Below are positions 50,236 to 58,518 of a DNA stretch of 64,000 nt, one piece after another (the first letter of the stretch is position 1; each line of letters starts with the position of its first letter). A program made the translations under genes and the position numbers. Under the pieces are notes generated by a model. That model was not told the origin of the DNA. It saw nothing but the letters and a program-made list of their open reading frames with translations, and searched no databases. Source of the stretch: Streptomyces changanensis (GTDB taxonomy: Bacteria; Actinomycetota; Actinomycetes; Streptomycetales; Streptomycetaceae); contig NZ_CP102332.1 in NCBI RefSeq assembly GCF_024600715.1, positions 620,001 to 684,000 on the forward strand. The letters are read 5' to 3'.

Positions 50236-52338
50236 TCAGCAGTGCGGCAGGCCGGGCAGCGGGGCGTCGTTGTCGCCGCCCCGGACGTACACGTCGCTGA
50301 CCCAGACACCGGTGTTGCCGCTGTCGTCGTCGGTCTTCGCCCACCAGACGTTGGTCCACTCGCCGTGCGTCTCTCGGCGGCCCAGGTCGGACTGGCAGTA
50401 GAAGTAGTTGGTACCGGCGTTGAGGACGCCGGCCTGGCTGCCGTCGCCCCGGTAGGAGGTGGCGGTGCGCCAGACGGTGCAGTTGTACTTGCCGCCGCCG
50501 ATGGGGTGGCAGGCCGGCGCCTGGGCGCCGCCTCCGCCGGTGGTGCCGGAGCCTTCTCCCGTGGCGGACCCGCCGGTCGTGCCGCCGGTGGACCCGCCCG
50601 CGGTGGTCCCGCCGGTCGTCCCGCCGTCGGCGCCACCGGTTGCGGACCCGCCGCCGGGGCCGGGCGCGGCCGCCGCCCGTGACGGGGAGGGCGCCCCGGT
50701 CCGCGACGGGGAAGGGCGCGGGTCGGTGCTCGGCACGGTGCTCGTGGACGGGGACGCGTCGGCGGCCGGGGCCAGCGGCATGCCGTCGTCGTCGACCGAG
50801 GGGGCCGGCTCGGCGGTGACCTGCCCGCCGGTGAGTACCTGGCCGCCCTCGGGCGCCTCCTCGCGGTCCACCAGGGCGTACGTCACGCCGCCGCCCGCCA
50901 GGACGACGGCGGCCACCGCCGCCGCGACCACGGCGCGCGACCGTCCGGCGCGGGAGCGGGAACGCGCCGCGCGCGTGGCGGCGCGGCCACCGTCGGAGGT
51001 GCCGGCGCCGCTCGTCCCGTCCGCACCGGACGCCGCCGGGGCCTGTCCGGGAAGGGGGGCGGGCCCGCCGAACCCACCGGCGTGGGCCGCCCCGAAGGCG
51101 GGAGCGCCGAAGCCGGGAGCGCCGAAGCCGGGACGGTCCGCCCCGGGTACCGCTCCGGTCCCGGGTACCGCTCCCACGCCGGGCACCGGCTGGGCGCCTG
51201 CCGCGGCCGGTCCGGCCGCCGGGTGACCGGCTCCCGGGTGACCGGACGCAGGGGCCCCGAAGCCGCCGCCGGGGCCGGTCCCGGCGGCGTTCCCGGCATT
51301 GTCCTGCGCCGTGGGGTGCCCCTGCGACCCCCGCGCCCCGGGCGGGCCGTGTGACGCGGCGTGGCCCTGCCACCCGTGCGGCCCCTGCGGTGCCTGCTCC
51401 CCCTGCGGTGCCTGCTCCCCCTGCGGTGCCCGCGGCGGCGGGCCGAAGCCCTGCGGGGGCAGCGCCGTGTGTTCCGTCGGTACGTAGGCCCCGGGCCCGC
51501 CCGCGCCGTCCGCCACCCCGGCGAGGAGGCGGGCGGCCGTGGCGGCGTCCGGGCGGTGGGCCGGGTCCTTGGCCATCAGCTGCCGCAACACCGGGGCGAG
51601 GGGGCCGGCGCCGTGCGGCTCCGGCAGCGGTTCGGCGACGATGGCGGTGAGCGTCGACCACGTCGAGGTGCGGCGGAAGGGCGAGGCGCCCTCCACCGCC
51701 GCGTAGAGGGTCGCGCCGAGCGCCCACACGTCGGAGGCCGGGCCGGGGTCCTGGCCCTGGGCGCGCTCGGGCGCCAGGTAGTCGAGGGAGCCGACCAGCT
51801 CGCCGCTGCGCGTGAGGTGCGTGGCGGCGCCGTCGTCGGGGTCCTCCATGGCGGCGATGCCGAAGTCCGTGAGGACGACCCGGCCCGTGCGGTCGAGCAG
51901 GACGTTGCCGGGCTTGACGTCGCGGTGCAGGACGCCGACCCGGTGGGCGGCGGCGAGGGCCTCCGAGACCTCCGCGCCGACGCGGGCGGCCTCCCGGGGG
52001 TCCATGGTGCCGCGCTCGGCGAGCACGTCCGCGAGCGAGGGCCCGTCGACCAGTTCCATGACGATGACCGGGCGGCCCTCGTGGTCGGCGATGTCGTGGA
52101 CGGCGATGACCCCGGGGTGGCGGACGCGCGCGGCGGCGCGGGCCTCGCGCTGCATGCGCACGCGCAGTTCGGCCAGTTCGGGGCCGGACGAGTCCGTGTA
52201 CGTGCGGAGCTCCTTGACGGCCACCTCACGGCCCAGCACCTCGTCGACGGCGCGCCAGACGACGCCCATGCCGCCCCGCCCGAGCTGCCGTACCGGCCTG
52301 TACCGGCCGGCGATCAGTTGGTGTTCCCCCGAAGACAA
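50236..52338 (-). CDS. membrane Ser/Thr protein kinase with extracellular SH3-like domain
   Basis: This 700-residue kinase has all kinase motifs: GRGGMGVVW glycine loop (20-28), Lys42 in AVKEL, HRDVKPGN with Asp140, DFG at 158-160 and LAPERAQG. A long Pro/Gly/Ala-rich linker (PQGEQAPQGEQAPQGPHGW; GFGAPGFGAPAFGA) leads to one membrane helix near residue 495 (AVVAAAVAAVVLAGGGVTYA). Outside are Gly/Thr runs (GGTTGGTTAGG) and a C-terminal domain with paired Cys and the SH3-like pattern YNCTVWRTATSYRGDGSQAG, suited to binding cell wall. The start is TTG 52338, before which no ATG/GTG fits the kinase fold; a TAGCCT -10 lies at 52376-52381. Neighbours show no signalling partner. Confidence 0.9.
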   Translation of the reverse strand: MSSGEHQLIAGRYRPVRQLGRGGMGVVWRAVDEVLGREVAVKELRTYTDSSGPELAELRVRMQREARAAARVRHPGVIAVHDIADHEGRPVIVMELVDGPSLADVLAERGTMDPREAARVGAEVSEALAAAHRVGVLHRDVKPGNVLLDRTGRVVLTDFGIAAMEDPDDGAATHLTRSGELVGSLDYLAPERAQGQDPGPASDVWALGATLYAAVEGASPFRRTSTWSTLTAIVAEPLPEPHGAGPLAPVLRQLMAKDPAHRPDAATAARLLAGVADGAGGPGAYVPTEHTALPPQGFGPPPRAPQGEQAPQGEQAPQGPHGWQGHAASHGPPGARGSQGHPTAQDNAGNAAGTGPGGGFGAPASGHPGAGHPAAGPAAAGAQPVPGVGAVPGTGAVPGADRPGFGAPGFGAPAFGAAHAGGFGGPAPLPGQAPAASGADGTSGAGTSDGGRAATRAARSRSRAGRSRAVVAAAVAAVVLAGGGVTYALVDREEAPEGGQVLTGGQVTAEPAPSVDDDGMPLAPAADASPSTSTVPSTDPRPSPSRTGAPSPSRAAAAPGPGGGSATGGADGGTTGGTTAGGSTGGTTGGSATGEGSGTTGGGGAQAPACHPIGGGKYNCTVWRTATSYRGDGSQAGVLNAGTNYFYCQSDLGRRETHGEWTNVWWAKTDDDSGNTGVWVSDVYVRGGDNDAPLPGLPHC

Positions 52339-52425
52339 CCGCTGCCCCGTTCCTCGTCGCGTGGTGGACGCGTACAGGCTACGGGGGCAGGGGTGACGGC
52401 CCCGGCGCGGGACCGTCACCGTCAG

Positions 52426-52500
52426 GTCACCGCGGGTCCGTCACCGGCGGGTCACCGCGGGTCCGTCACCGGCGGGTCACCACGGGTCCGTCACCAGCGG
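52426..52500. repeat. 25-bp tandem repeat, three copies
   Basis: Units of 25 bp beginning GTCACCGCGGGTCCG occur at 52426, 52451 and 52476 (two mismatches in the last), and a partial fourth runs into the stop codon of the aldolase gene at 52502. Confidence 0.9.
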
Positions 52501-52501
52501 G

Positions 52502-53803
52502 TCACTGCGGGGCGGTCGCCGTGAGGTCGCCGCGCCGCGGGGCGGCGAAGCGGTCCAGGTCCGCGCGGGTGAGGCCGGTGAGGCGGGCGACCTCGGCGGC
52601 GTCGAGGGCGCCGCAGTCGACGCCGCGCAGCAGGTACGAGCTGAGCGCCTTGGCGGTGGCGGGTTCGTCCATGACCTCACCGCCCGCGTGGCCGACGTAG
52701 GCGGCGAGGCGCGCGGCGGCCTGCTCGTACCCCTCGCGGTAGAAGGCGAAGACGGCGGCGTACCGGGTGGGCAGGTGCCCGGGGTGCATGTCCCAGCCCT
52801 GGTAGTAGGCGCGGGCCAGGGCGCGGCGGGTGAGGCCGTAGTGCAGCCGCCAGGCGTTGTGGACGTTCTCGGTGCTGCCCACCGGCAGGACGTTGGTGGA
52901 GCCGTCGGAGACGCGGACGCCGGTGCCGGCGGCCGCGACCTGCATGACCGCCTTCGCGTGGTCGGCGGCGGGGTGGTCGCTGGCCTGGTGGGCGGCGGAG
53001 ACGCCGAGGCAGGCGCTGTAGTCGAAGGTGCCGTAGTGGAGGCCGGTGGCGCGGCCGCCGGCGGCGTCGATCATGCGGGCGACGGTGGCGGTGCCGTCGG
53101 CGCCGAGGATGGCCTGGCTGGTCTCGATCTGGATCTCGAAGCCGATGCGGCCGGGCCGCAGGCCGCGGGCCTTCTCGAACTCCTCCAGCAGCCGCACCAT
53201 CGCCGCCACCTGCTCGGGATAGGTCACCTTCGGGAGGGTGAGGACGAGACCGTCGGGCAGGCCGCCCGCCTCCATGAGGCCGGTGAGGAAGACGTCGAGG
53301 GTGCGGATGCCCCGGTCGCGTACGGCGGCCTCCATGCACTTCATGCGGATGCCCATGTAGGGCGCGGCCGTGCCGTTCTCGTACGCCTCGGCGACCAGCC
53401 GGGCGGCGCGGGCGGCGTCGCGGTCCTCGTCGGCGTCGGTGTGGCCGCCGTAGCCGTCCTCGAAGTCGATGCGGAGGTCCTCGACGGGCTCGCGCTCCAG
53501 CTTGGCGCGTACGCGGTCGTGGACGGGCCCGGCCAGCTCGTCGGGCAGGCCGAGGACGGCGGCGAGCGAGGCTGCGTCGGGGGCGTGCTCGTCGAGCGCG
53601 GCGAGCGCCCGGTCGCCCCAGGAGCGGAGGGTGTCGGCGGTGTGGGCGTCGCCGGGGACGTAGACGGTGTGGACCGGCTGACGGGTGCCGGGGTCGCCGG
53701 GGTAGCGGCGCGCGAGCTCCGCGTCCACCGAGGCGAGGGAGGCACTCACGCCCTCGCTGACCGCGCCGGCGAGGCTTGTCGCCACCTGCTCCTGCTGACC
53801 CAT
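52502..53803 (-). CDS. HpcH/HpaI (CitE-like) aldolase, DUF6986-like
   Basis: This 433-residue protein resembles the citrate-lyase-beta/HpcH aldolase superfamily: VHTVYVPGDAHTADTLRSWG, LRIDFEDGYGGHTDADEDRD (metal Asp/Glu), TLPKVTYPEQVAAMVRLLEE, GFEIQIETSQAILGADGTAT (metal Glu) and ATGLHYGTFDYSACLGVSAA. It should cleave or make a C-C bond in a 2-oxo-acid or malyl-type compound using Mg2+. The string is close to DUF6986 proteins, which sit near purine/glyoxylate genes in Streptomyces; here none are adjacent. ATG 53803 follows GGAGGG. A palindromic operator lies at 53842-53856, right after the predicted transcription start. Confidence 0.85.
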   Translation of the reverse strand: MGQQEQVATSLAGAVSEGVSASLASVDAELARRYPGDPGTRQPVHTVYVPGDAHTADTLRSWGDRALAALDEHAPDAASLAAVLGLPDELAGPVHDRVRAKLEREPVEDLRIDFEDGYGGHTDADEDRDAARAARLVAEAYENGTAAPYMGIRMKCMEAAVRDRGIRTLDVFLTGLMEAGGLPDGLVLTLPKVTYPEQVAAMVRLLEEFEKARGLRPGRIGFEIQIETSQAILGADGTATVARMIDAAGGRATGLHYGTFDYSACLGVSAAHQASDHPAADHAKAVMQVAAAGTGVRVSDGSTNVLPVGSTENVHNAWRLHYGLTRRALARAYYQGWDMHPGHLPTRYAAVFAFYREGYEQAAARLAAYVGHAGGEVMDEPATAKALSSYLLRGVDCGALDAAEVARLTGLTRADLDRFAAPRRGDLTATAPQ

Positions 53804-53841
53804 GACCCGTGACCCTCCACCGTGACCGATTGCGGAGCAAT

Positions 53842-53856
53842 TTCCGCTTCCCGGAA
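53842..53856. promoter_or_regulatory. inverted repeat TTCCG-N5-CGGAA, probable repressor site
   Basis: The repeat lies 39 bases upstream of the aldolase start. On the minus strand TACGGA (53864-53869) is a likely -10, putting transcription start at about 53857, so a protein bound here would block it. A second short palindrome, TTGCGGAGCAA, lies at 53830-53840. The pattern fits IclR/KdgR-type repressors. Confidence 0.5.
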
Positions 53857-53922
53857 TCAACAATCCGTATGGTGAAGTTATCCGGGGCGGCTGAGCTGCG
53901 TCAATGGTCTCCCGGAACGGCG

Positions 53923-53954
53923 CGGGGCCGCGCGGTGGACACCGCGCGGCCCCG
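53923..53954 (-). terminator. 14-bp stem terminator after etfA
   Basis: CGGGGCCGCGCGGT and ACCGCGCGGCCCCG pair perfectly around a GGAC loop, 21 bases beyond the etfA stop codon. It ends the etfBA transcript and insulates it from the aldolase gene. Confidence 0.85.
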
Positions 53955-53974
53955 GGCCGTGAAGACGTGGCAGC

Positions 53975-54949
53975 TCAGCCCTTGCGGGACTTGATCTCCT
54001 CGGTCAGCTGCGGGACGACCTCGAAGAGGTCGCCGACCACGCCGTAGTCGACCAGGTCGAAGATCGGGGCCTCGGGGTCCTTGTTGATGGCCACGATGGT
54101 CTTCGAGGTCTGCATGCCGGCGCGGTGCTGGATGGCGCCGGAGATGCCGGTGGCGACGTACAGCTGCGGCGAGACCGACTTGCCGGTCTGGCCGACCTGG
54201 CTGGTGTGCGGGTACCAGCCGGCGTCGACGGCGGCGCGGGAGGCGCCGACGGCCGCGCCGAGGGAGTCGGCCAGGCCCTCGATGAGGGCGAAGTTCTCGG
54301 CGCCGTTCACGCCGCGGCCGCCGGAGACCACGATCGCGGCCTCGGTCAGCTCGGGGCGGCCGGTCGACTCGCGCGGGGTGCGGGAGACGACCTTGGTGCC
54401 GGTGGCCTTCTCGGAGAAGGAGACCGAGAGGGCCTCCACGGCGCCCGCGGCGGGGGCGGCCTCGACGGGGGCCGAGTTCGGCTTGACCGTGATGACCGGG
54501 GTGCCCTTGCTGACGCGGGACTTGGTGGTGAACGCGGCGGCGAACACGGACTGCGTCGCGACCGGGCCCTCGTCACCGGCCTCCAGGTCGATGGCGTCGG
54601 TGATGAGGCCGGAGCCGATGCGGACCGCGAGGCGCGCCGCGACCTCCTTGCCCTCGGCGGAGGACGGGACGAGCACGGCGGCCGGGGAACCCGCGGCGGA
54701 CACCGACTCGTACGCGGCCTGGAGGGCGTCCACCTTCGGGACGACGAGGTAGTCGGCGAACTCGGCGGCGTCGGCCGTGAGGACGCGGGTCGCGCCGTGC
54801 TCGGCGAGCGTGGCGGCGGTGGCCTCGGCGCCGGCGCCGAGAGCGACGGCGACGGGCTCGCCGATGCGGCGCGCGAGCGTCAGCAGCTCCAGGGTGGGCT
54901 TGCGGACGGAGCCGTCCACGTGGTCGACGTAGACGAGAACTTCAGCCAT
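53975..54949 (-). CDS. etfA: electron transfer flavoprotein subunit alpha
   Basis: This 324-residue subunit (FixB/EtfA) binds FAD through VVSGGRGVNGAENFALIEGL and the C-terminal part VGQTGKSVSPQLYVATGISG, AIQHRAGMQTSKTIVAINKD, PEAPIFDLVDYGVVGDLFEV. It pairs with EtfB to carry electrons from acyl-CoA and other dehydrogenases to the quinone pool. The N-terminal AEVLVYVDHVDGSVRKPTLE is normal for the family. ATG 54949 follows AGGAGAG, and the etfB stop is 60 bases upstream, so the pair is an operon. The 14-bp hairpin downstream is its terminator. Confidence 0.97.
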   Translation of the reverse strand: MAEVLVYVDHVDGSVRKPTLELLTLARRIGEPVAVALGAGAEATAATLAEHGATRVLTADAAEFADYLVVPKVDALQAAYESVSAAGSPAAVLVPSSAEGKEVAARLAVRIGSGLITDAIDLEAGDEGPVATQSVFAAAFTTKSRVSKGTPVITVKPNSAPVEAAPAAGAVEALSVSFSEKATGTKVVSRTPRESTGRPELTEAAIVVSGGRGVNGAENFALIEGLADSLGAAVGASRAAVDAGWYPHTSQVGQTGKSVSPQLYVATGISGAIQHRAGMQTSKTIVAINKDPEAPIFDLVDYGVVGDLFEVVPQLTEEIKSRKG

Positions 54950-55009
54950 GGGATTGCTCTCCTGCGAATGCGAAGTCTGAGGGGGCGGTCAGTTGGCTCT
55001 GCGCGAGCC

Positions 55010-55804
55010 CTAGATGAACTTCTGGCCCGCGAGGAACTCGGCCAGCTGCTTGCCGCCCTCGCCCTCGTCCTTGACGATCGTGCCGGCCGTGCGGGCCGGG
55101 CGCTCCGTCGCGGAGTCGACCTTCGTCCAGGCGCCTTCGAGGCCGACCTCGTCGGCGTCGATGTCCAGGTCGCCCAGGTCCAGGGACTCCACCGGCTTCT
55201 TCTTGGCGGCCATGATGCCCTTGAAGGACGGGTAGCGCGCCTCGCCCGACTGGTCGGTCACGGACACGACGGCCGGGAGGGACGCCTCCAGCTGCTCGGT
55301 CGCGGCGTCGCCGTCGCGGCGGCCCTTGACCGTTCCACCGGCGCCCCCCTCGACGGAGACCTCGGAGAGCAGGGTCACCTGCGGGACGCCCAGGCGCTCG
55401 GCGAGCAGGGCCGGCAGGACGCCCATGGTGCCGTCGGTGGAGGCCATGCCGCAGACGACCAGGTCGTAACCGGTCTTCTCGATGGCCTTCGCGAGCACCA
55501 GCGAGGTGCCCATGACGTCGGTGCCGTGCAGGTCGTCGTCCTCGACGTGGACGGCCTTGTCGGCGCCCATCGACAGCGCCTTGCGCAGGGCGTCCTTGGC
55601 GTCCTCGGGACCGACGGTGAGGACGGTGACCTCCGCGTCGTCGGCCTCGTCGGCGATCTGCAGGGCCTGCTCGACGGCGTACTCGTCCAGTTCCGAGAGC
55701 AGGCCGTCGACGTCGTCGCGGTCGACGGTCAGGTCATCGGCGAAGTGCCGGTCGCCGGTGGCGTCGGGCACGTACTTCACACAGACAACGATCCTCAAGC
55801 TCAC
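55010..55804 (-). CDS. etfB: electron transfer flavoprotein subunit beta
   Basis: This 264-residue subunit (FixA/EtfB) starts MSLRIVVCVKYVPDATGDRH, followed by LDEYAVEQALQIAD, LAKAIEKTGYDLVVCGMAST and DGTMGVLPALLAERLGVPQV, the AMP-binding family pattern. It forms the ETF heterodimer with the alpha subunit encoded next. GTG 55804 is 6 bases after AGGAGAG. No dehydrogenase client is in the window, so its partner enzymes must be elsewhere. The upstream spacer of 188 bases to the flavin reductase should hold the operon promoter. Confidence 0.97.
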   Translation of the reverse strand: MSLRIVVCVKYVPDATGDRHFADDLTVDRDDVDGLLSELDEYAVEQALQIADEADDAEVTVLTVGPEDAKDALRKALSMGADKAVHVEDDDLHGTDVMGTSLVLAKAIEKTGYDLVVCGMASTDGTMGVLPALLAERLGVPQVTLLSEVSVEGGAGGTVKGRRDGDAATEQLEASLPAVVSVTDQSGEARYPSFKGIMAAKKKPVESLDLGDLDIDADEVGLEGAWTKVDSATERPARTAGTIVKDEGEGGKQLAEFLAGQKFI

Positions 55805-55992
55805 GCCGGCTCTCCTACTGCATCGTCATTACTGGGCTGCCTTGTTGCACGCAGCATAGGCGCCTGATGGGGCGGTTTCCGCTCGGGGCGGCCGCCCCGC
55901 AACGAAATATTACTCGTCAGTACACCGGGAGCCTTCCCCCTGAGCAAGCGCTTTGCACTGTGACCTTGCCAACGCTGAGTAACCGGGATTTC

Positions 55993-56559
55993 TCAGTCCC
56001 GGAGAGCGTTGAAGCGCCCGTGGTGGTACAGCAGGGGACGGCCCGCGCTGGCCGCCGGGTCGCCCGTGACGACCTCCGCGACGACGATGCGGTGGTCCCC
56101 CGCCGGGACGCGGCCCACGATCCGGCACACCAGCCACGCCAGGACGCCGTCCAGCACCGGGACGCCCTCGGGTCCGGTCCGCCAGCGGGTCGGCGCGGCG
56201 AAGCGGTCGGCGCCGCTGCGCGCGAACGTGGCGGCCAACTCGTGCTGCTGCTCACGGAGCAGGTGCACGCCGACGTGGGTCGCCGCGCGGACGGCGGGCC
56301 AGCTCGACGATCCGGTGCCGATGCCGAACGACAGCAGCGGCGGATCGGCGGAGACGGAGGTCAGGGAGCTGGCGGTGAACCCGACGGGGCCGCCGCCGTG
56401 CGCCGCGCCACCCGGGGCCGTGACCACCGCGACGCCCGCGGCGTGCCGGCGGAAGGCCGAGCGCAGCAGCTCCGGACCGGCGGCGCCGTCAGGCGCGGCG
56501 GCGCGGGCGGAGGGCACGGTGCGTGAGGGAGTGGCGGCGGGAGCGGGAGTGGCGGTCAT
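55993..56559 (-). CDS. flavin reductase family protein
   Basis: This 188-residue protein has the FMN-binding split-barrel pattern of flavin reductases: LRSAFRRHAAGVAVVTAPGG, VGFTASSLTSVSADPPLLSF (flavin-binding), AATHVGVHLLREQQHELAAT and ADRFAAPTRWRTGPEGVPVL. It should reduce free FMN or FAD with NAD(P)H for a partner monooxygenase, or act directly as an oxidoreductase. No monooxygenase gene is adjacent. ATG 56559 follows AAGGAC. It lies upstream of etfB on the same strand with a 188-base gap, so co-transcription is not certain. Confidence 0.9.
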   Translation of the reverse strand: MTATPAPAATPSRTVPSARAAAPDGAAGPELLRSAFRRHAAGVAVVTAPGGAAHGGGPVGFTASSLTSVSADPPLLSFGIGTGSSSWPAVRAATHVGVHLLREQQHELAATFARSGADRFAAPTRWRTGPEGVPVLDGVLAWLVCRIVGRVPAGDHRIVVAEVVTGDPAASAGRPLLYHHGRFNALRD

Positions 56560-56754
56560 GGAGTTGTCCTTCTGCAGGGGGCGTGCGTGCCGGGCGGTGG
56601 TCTGTCGTCGCTCAGACACCGGGACAGAGCGCGCTCGCGTTGCGGGCCGGGTCGAGGTGGACCCGCCCGTGGAGAAGGAGTTCGTACGCCACGGCGCCAG
56701 CCTGTCGAGCGGCGGCCGCCGCCGTCAAGGCCGCGCGGGGCAATGGGACGTGCA

Positions 56755-57468
56755 TCACGGCCGGTCAGCGGGGTCGGCGGGACCGGCGGCGGGGGCGGCC
56801 GGCGCGGCGGGGTCGGCACTGGTGCCGGCCGGGGCGGCGGAGCCGACAGCGGGACCGGTGACGGGGCCGGCCGGGGCGGCGGAGCCGACAGCGGGACCGG
56901 TGACGGGGTCGGCCGGGGCTGCGGCGAGGTCGGCGAGACCGGGAACGGGGGCGTTCGGCCCGGCGTCGGGGGCGGCGCTGGTACCGGCCTGGGCGGCGTC
57001 GACGGCGTCGGGGGCGGCGCTGGTGCCGACGGAGGCATCGGAGGAGCCGGCCGGGGTATCCGAAGCACCGGTCGGGTCCCCGGCGGGTTCGGCCGGTGTG
57101 TCGGTGGGTACGTCGAGGGCGCGGCCGAGGGCCGCGATCACGTCGGCCCGCCGCGGCTGCCCGGCGCCCCGGCGCACGACGCGGCCGACGGCGTCCAGGA
57201 CCAGCACGGTGGGGGTGGCGGTGATGCGCAGCTCGCGGACGAGGTCGAGGTTCCGCTCGGCGTCCACCTCGACGTGGGCGACTCCCGGGACCATGCCGGC
57301 GACGTCGGCGAGGACCCGCCGGGTCGCCCGGCAGGGCTGGCAGAAGGCGGTCGAGAACTGTACGAGCGTCGCCCGCTCCCCCAGCGGGGCGCCCAACTCC
57401 GCGGCGTCCAGGGCCCGCCCGTCGGGCGTCCGCCCGCCGTGCTCCCGCGCGTCGTCCCCTACCGCCAC
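56755..57468 (-). CDS. thioredoxin-like protein with repetitive C-terminal tail
   Basis: This 237-residue protein has a thioredoxin fold (about 20-120) with ERATLVQFSTAFCQPCRATR, a CQPC redox motif, ITATPTVLVLDAVGRVVRRG with the cis-Pro, and HVEVDAERNLDLVRELR. It should exchange disulfides in the cytosol; no membrane helix or signal peptide is seen. The rest (about 115 residues) is Ala/Pro/Gly/Thr-rich, made of repeats including PVTGPAVGSAAPAG twice. GTG 57468 is chosen because GGAGGCGGG lies 8 bases before it; a longer frame from 57519 lacks one. It diverges from the PlsC gene. Confidence 0.85.
   Translation of the reverse strand: MAVGDDAREHGGRTPDGRALDAAELGAPLGERATLVQFSTAFCQPCRATRRVLADVAGMVPGVAHVEVDAERNLDLVRELRITATPTVLVLDAVGRVVRRGAGQPRRADVIAALGRALDVPTDTPAEPAGDPTGASDTPAGSSDASVGTSAAPDAVDAAQAGTSAAPDAGPNAPVPGLADLAAAPADPVTGPAVGSAAPAGPVTGPAVGSAAPAGTSADPAAPAAPAAGPADPADRP
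56825..56908. repeat. 42-bp perfect direct repeat in the thioredoxin tail
   Basis: Two identical 42-bp units lie side by side (56825-56866, 56867-56908) and encode GPAVGSAAPAGPVT twice. Being a multiple of three, they keep the reading frame. Confidence 0.9.
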
Positions 57469-57727
57469 CGTGCCCGCCTCCGTCGTGTCGTTCCGCCCCC
57501 GTACGGCTCCGTACAGCACCCGTGCGGCCGGGCGGATTCCCGCCGTCGGCCCGCGCGGCGGGGACGTGACGAGTATCTCGCCGGGTTTACGGTCCTTGAC
57601 GCCCGTCCGGGCTGGCCTGCGCGCTGCTCATGGGGCAGCATCGGCCCCGGGCCGAAAACCTACGGCTGCGTAACTTCCGCCGGGAGAACCCTCCCCGGAC
57701 GTAGATGAAGAGAAGGGTGTTCTCCCG

Positions 57728-58441
57728 ATGGCAGAACTCGTCTATCGGCCGGTCATCGGCGCCGCGCTCACGATGTTCAAGGCGCTCGACCTCAAGATCG
57801 ACGTACAGGGTTCGGAGAACATCCCCCGCTCCGGCGGCGCGGTGCTGGTGAGCAACCACATCAGCTACCTCGACTTCATCTTCACCGGCCTCGCCGCGCT
57901 CCCCCAGAAGCGCCTGGTCCGGTTCATGGCCAAGGACTCGGTGTTCCGCCACAAGATCTCCGGACCGCTGATGCGGGGCATGAAGCACATCCCGGTCGAC
58001 CGCGAGCAGGGCGAGGCGGCCTACCGGCACGCGCTCGACTCGCTGCGCTCCGGCGAGATCGTGGGCGTGTTCCCCGAGGCGACCATCTCCCAGTCGTTCA
58101 CGCTGAAGGGCTTCAAGTCGGGTGCGGTGCGGCTGGCGCAGGAGGCCGGCGTGCCGTTGATCCCCATGGCGTTGTGGGGGACGCAGCGGATGTGGACCAA
58201 GGGACGCCCGCGCAACTTCAAGCGCAGCCACATCCCGGTGACCATCCGCGTGGGCGCACCGCTGGAGGCCTCGCCCGACCAGTACGCCGGCGCCCTCACG
58301 CGGCGGCTGCGCGAGCGGGTGCAGGAGCTGTTGGAGGCGGCGCAGCGCGCCTACCCCGTGCGCCCCCGGGACGCGGAGGACACCTGGTGGATCCCGGCGC
58401 ACCTCGGCGGCACGGCGCCCTCCCCGGCGGAGCTGCGCTAG
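57728..58441 (+). CDS. plsC: 1-acyl-sn-glycerol-3-phosphate acyltransferase (PlsC-like)
   Basis: This 237-residue membrane-associated enzyme has the PlsC motifs GAVLVSNHISYLDFIFTGLA (NHX4D active site), RGMKHIPVDREQGEAAYRHA, GEIVGVFPEATISQSFTLKG (FPE motif) and AGVPLIPMALWGTQRMWTKG. It should add an acyl chain to lysophosphatidate at the membrane to make phosphatidate, or to a related lipid. ATG 57728 follows AGAAGGG at a distance of about 10 bases. It is divergent from the thioredoxin gene and ends in a strong hairpin shared with the threonine aldolase gene. Confidence 0.93.
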   Translation: MAELVYRPVIGAALTMFKALDLKIDVQGSENIPRSGGAVLVSNHISYLDFIFTGLAALPQKRLVRFMAKDSVFRHKISGPLMRGMKHIPVDREQGEAAYRHALDSLRSGEIVGVFPEATISQSFTLKGFKSGAVRLAQEAGVPLIPMALWGTQRMWTKGRPRNFKRSHIPVTIRVGAPLEASPDQYAGALTRRLRERVQELLEAAQRAYPVRPRDAEDTWWIPAHLGGTAPSPAELR

Positions 58442-58448
58442 AACGGCG

Positions 58449-58496
58449 GAGAGCGGCCGGCCGGGACGTCGAATGACGTCCCGGCCGGCCGCTCTC
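58449..58496. terminator. 22-bp perfect stem, bidirectional terminator
   Basis: GAGAGCGGCCGGCCGGGACG... pairs with its exact complement around a GAAT loop, from 58449-58470 and 58475-58496. It stands 8 bases after the PlsC stop and 22 before the threonine aldolase stop, so it can end both convergent transcripts. It is the clearest terminator in the window. Confidence 0.93.
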
Positions 58497-58518
58497 GTCG
58501 TGCCGGGTGGTAACGGCC

